This document shows positions 63,860-64,000 of a DNA stretch of 64,000 nt, one piece after another. The DNA comes from Asterias rubens (taxonomy: Eukaryota > Echinodermata > Asteroidea > Forcipulatida > Asteriidae), in assembly GCF_902459465.1 (NCBI RefSeq), contig NC_047063.1, positions 23,233,055-23,297,054 on the forward strand, written 5' to 3'. Numbering within the stretch: position 1 is the first letter of the stretch; each line of letters begins with the position of its first letter. The translations under genes were made by a program, and so were the position numbers. The notes beneath the pieces are model-generated. The model had not been told where the DNA came from and made no database searches. It saw only the letters and a program-made list of their open reading frames with translations.

Positions 63860-64000
63860 TTAACGAGTGTTATACTGTCAAACACAGATGATAGACAGTT
63901 ATTTCCTGTAATATTGCAATGTCATTATCATATCAACCAATACAAACAGGTTCTACCAAGTATTAACAAAAAACCTCCGTTAGTTGCAGCTTCTGATTGT

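Overview
The window looks like nuclear DNA of a deuterostome invertebrate, most likely an echinoderm and possibly a sea star. Genes are sparse, intron-rich and on both strands. The rest is filled with hundreds-of-bp inverted-repeat elements (MITEs), many with TTAA target duplications, plus tRNA-derived SINEs. The taxon call rests on the overall repeat style and gene set and is an inference. There is no bacterial operon, phage or CRISPR content.

Layout. 0-2.2 kb: last two exons of a RING-CH (MARCH-type) membrane E3 ligase, plus strand. 5.7 kb: a possible first coding exon of an unknown gene. 8.6-9.4 kb: an intronless secreted C-type lectin with a PAN/apple-like tail, minus strand, with a TATA box. 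10.7-17.6 kb: a TTAA-flanked Kolobok/T2-like element holding an intact THAP-domain exon, followed by phase-0 exon candidates on the same strand. 19.4-20.7 kb: a GT31 glycosyltransferase, minus strand. 25.9-28.1 kb: a frameshifted coding relic of unknown family and a LINE reverse-transcriptase relic, followed by an array of GGTAACACGCGTTAC motifs. 29.8-34.1 kb: 3' exons of a gene for a large disordered basic protein, plus strand. 36.4-50.9 kb: a complete ten-exon DALRD3 orthologue, minus strand (604 codons, including a 42-nt microexon), rebuilt here from splice sites, reading phase and family similarity. 51-64 kb: almost entirely repeats.

Repeats. The dominant family (called A) is about 370-390 bp with termini AGGCAGTGGACAC, in more than 20 copies. 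Related TTAA-flanked families (called A2, B, C, F, I) share an AG start next to TTAA, as in the T2/Kolobok group. Family F carries THAP coding sequence, the DNA-binding domain of Kolobok transposases, which suggests the source of mobility for the whole set. Family E (termini GGGCCCAATTTCAT) is often the landing site of the others. Families with 3-bp or 9-bp duplications point to other superfamilies (PIF/Harbinger-like, Mutator-like). Nested insertions let empty sites and relative ages be read directly.

The most interesting points are: the THAP exon of a transposon sitting in phase with downstream host-like exons; a MITE inserted exactly at the DALRD3 stop codon, so that its target duplication is the stop; a SINE tail forming the 3' splice-site region of a DALRD3 intron; and the invariant 15-bp motif array at 28 kb. 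No search or alignment program was used; all homology calls are from memory of the families.
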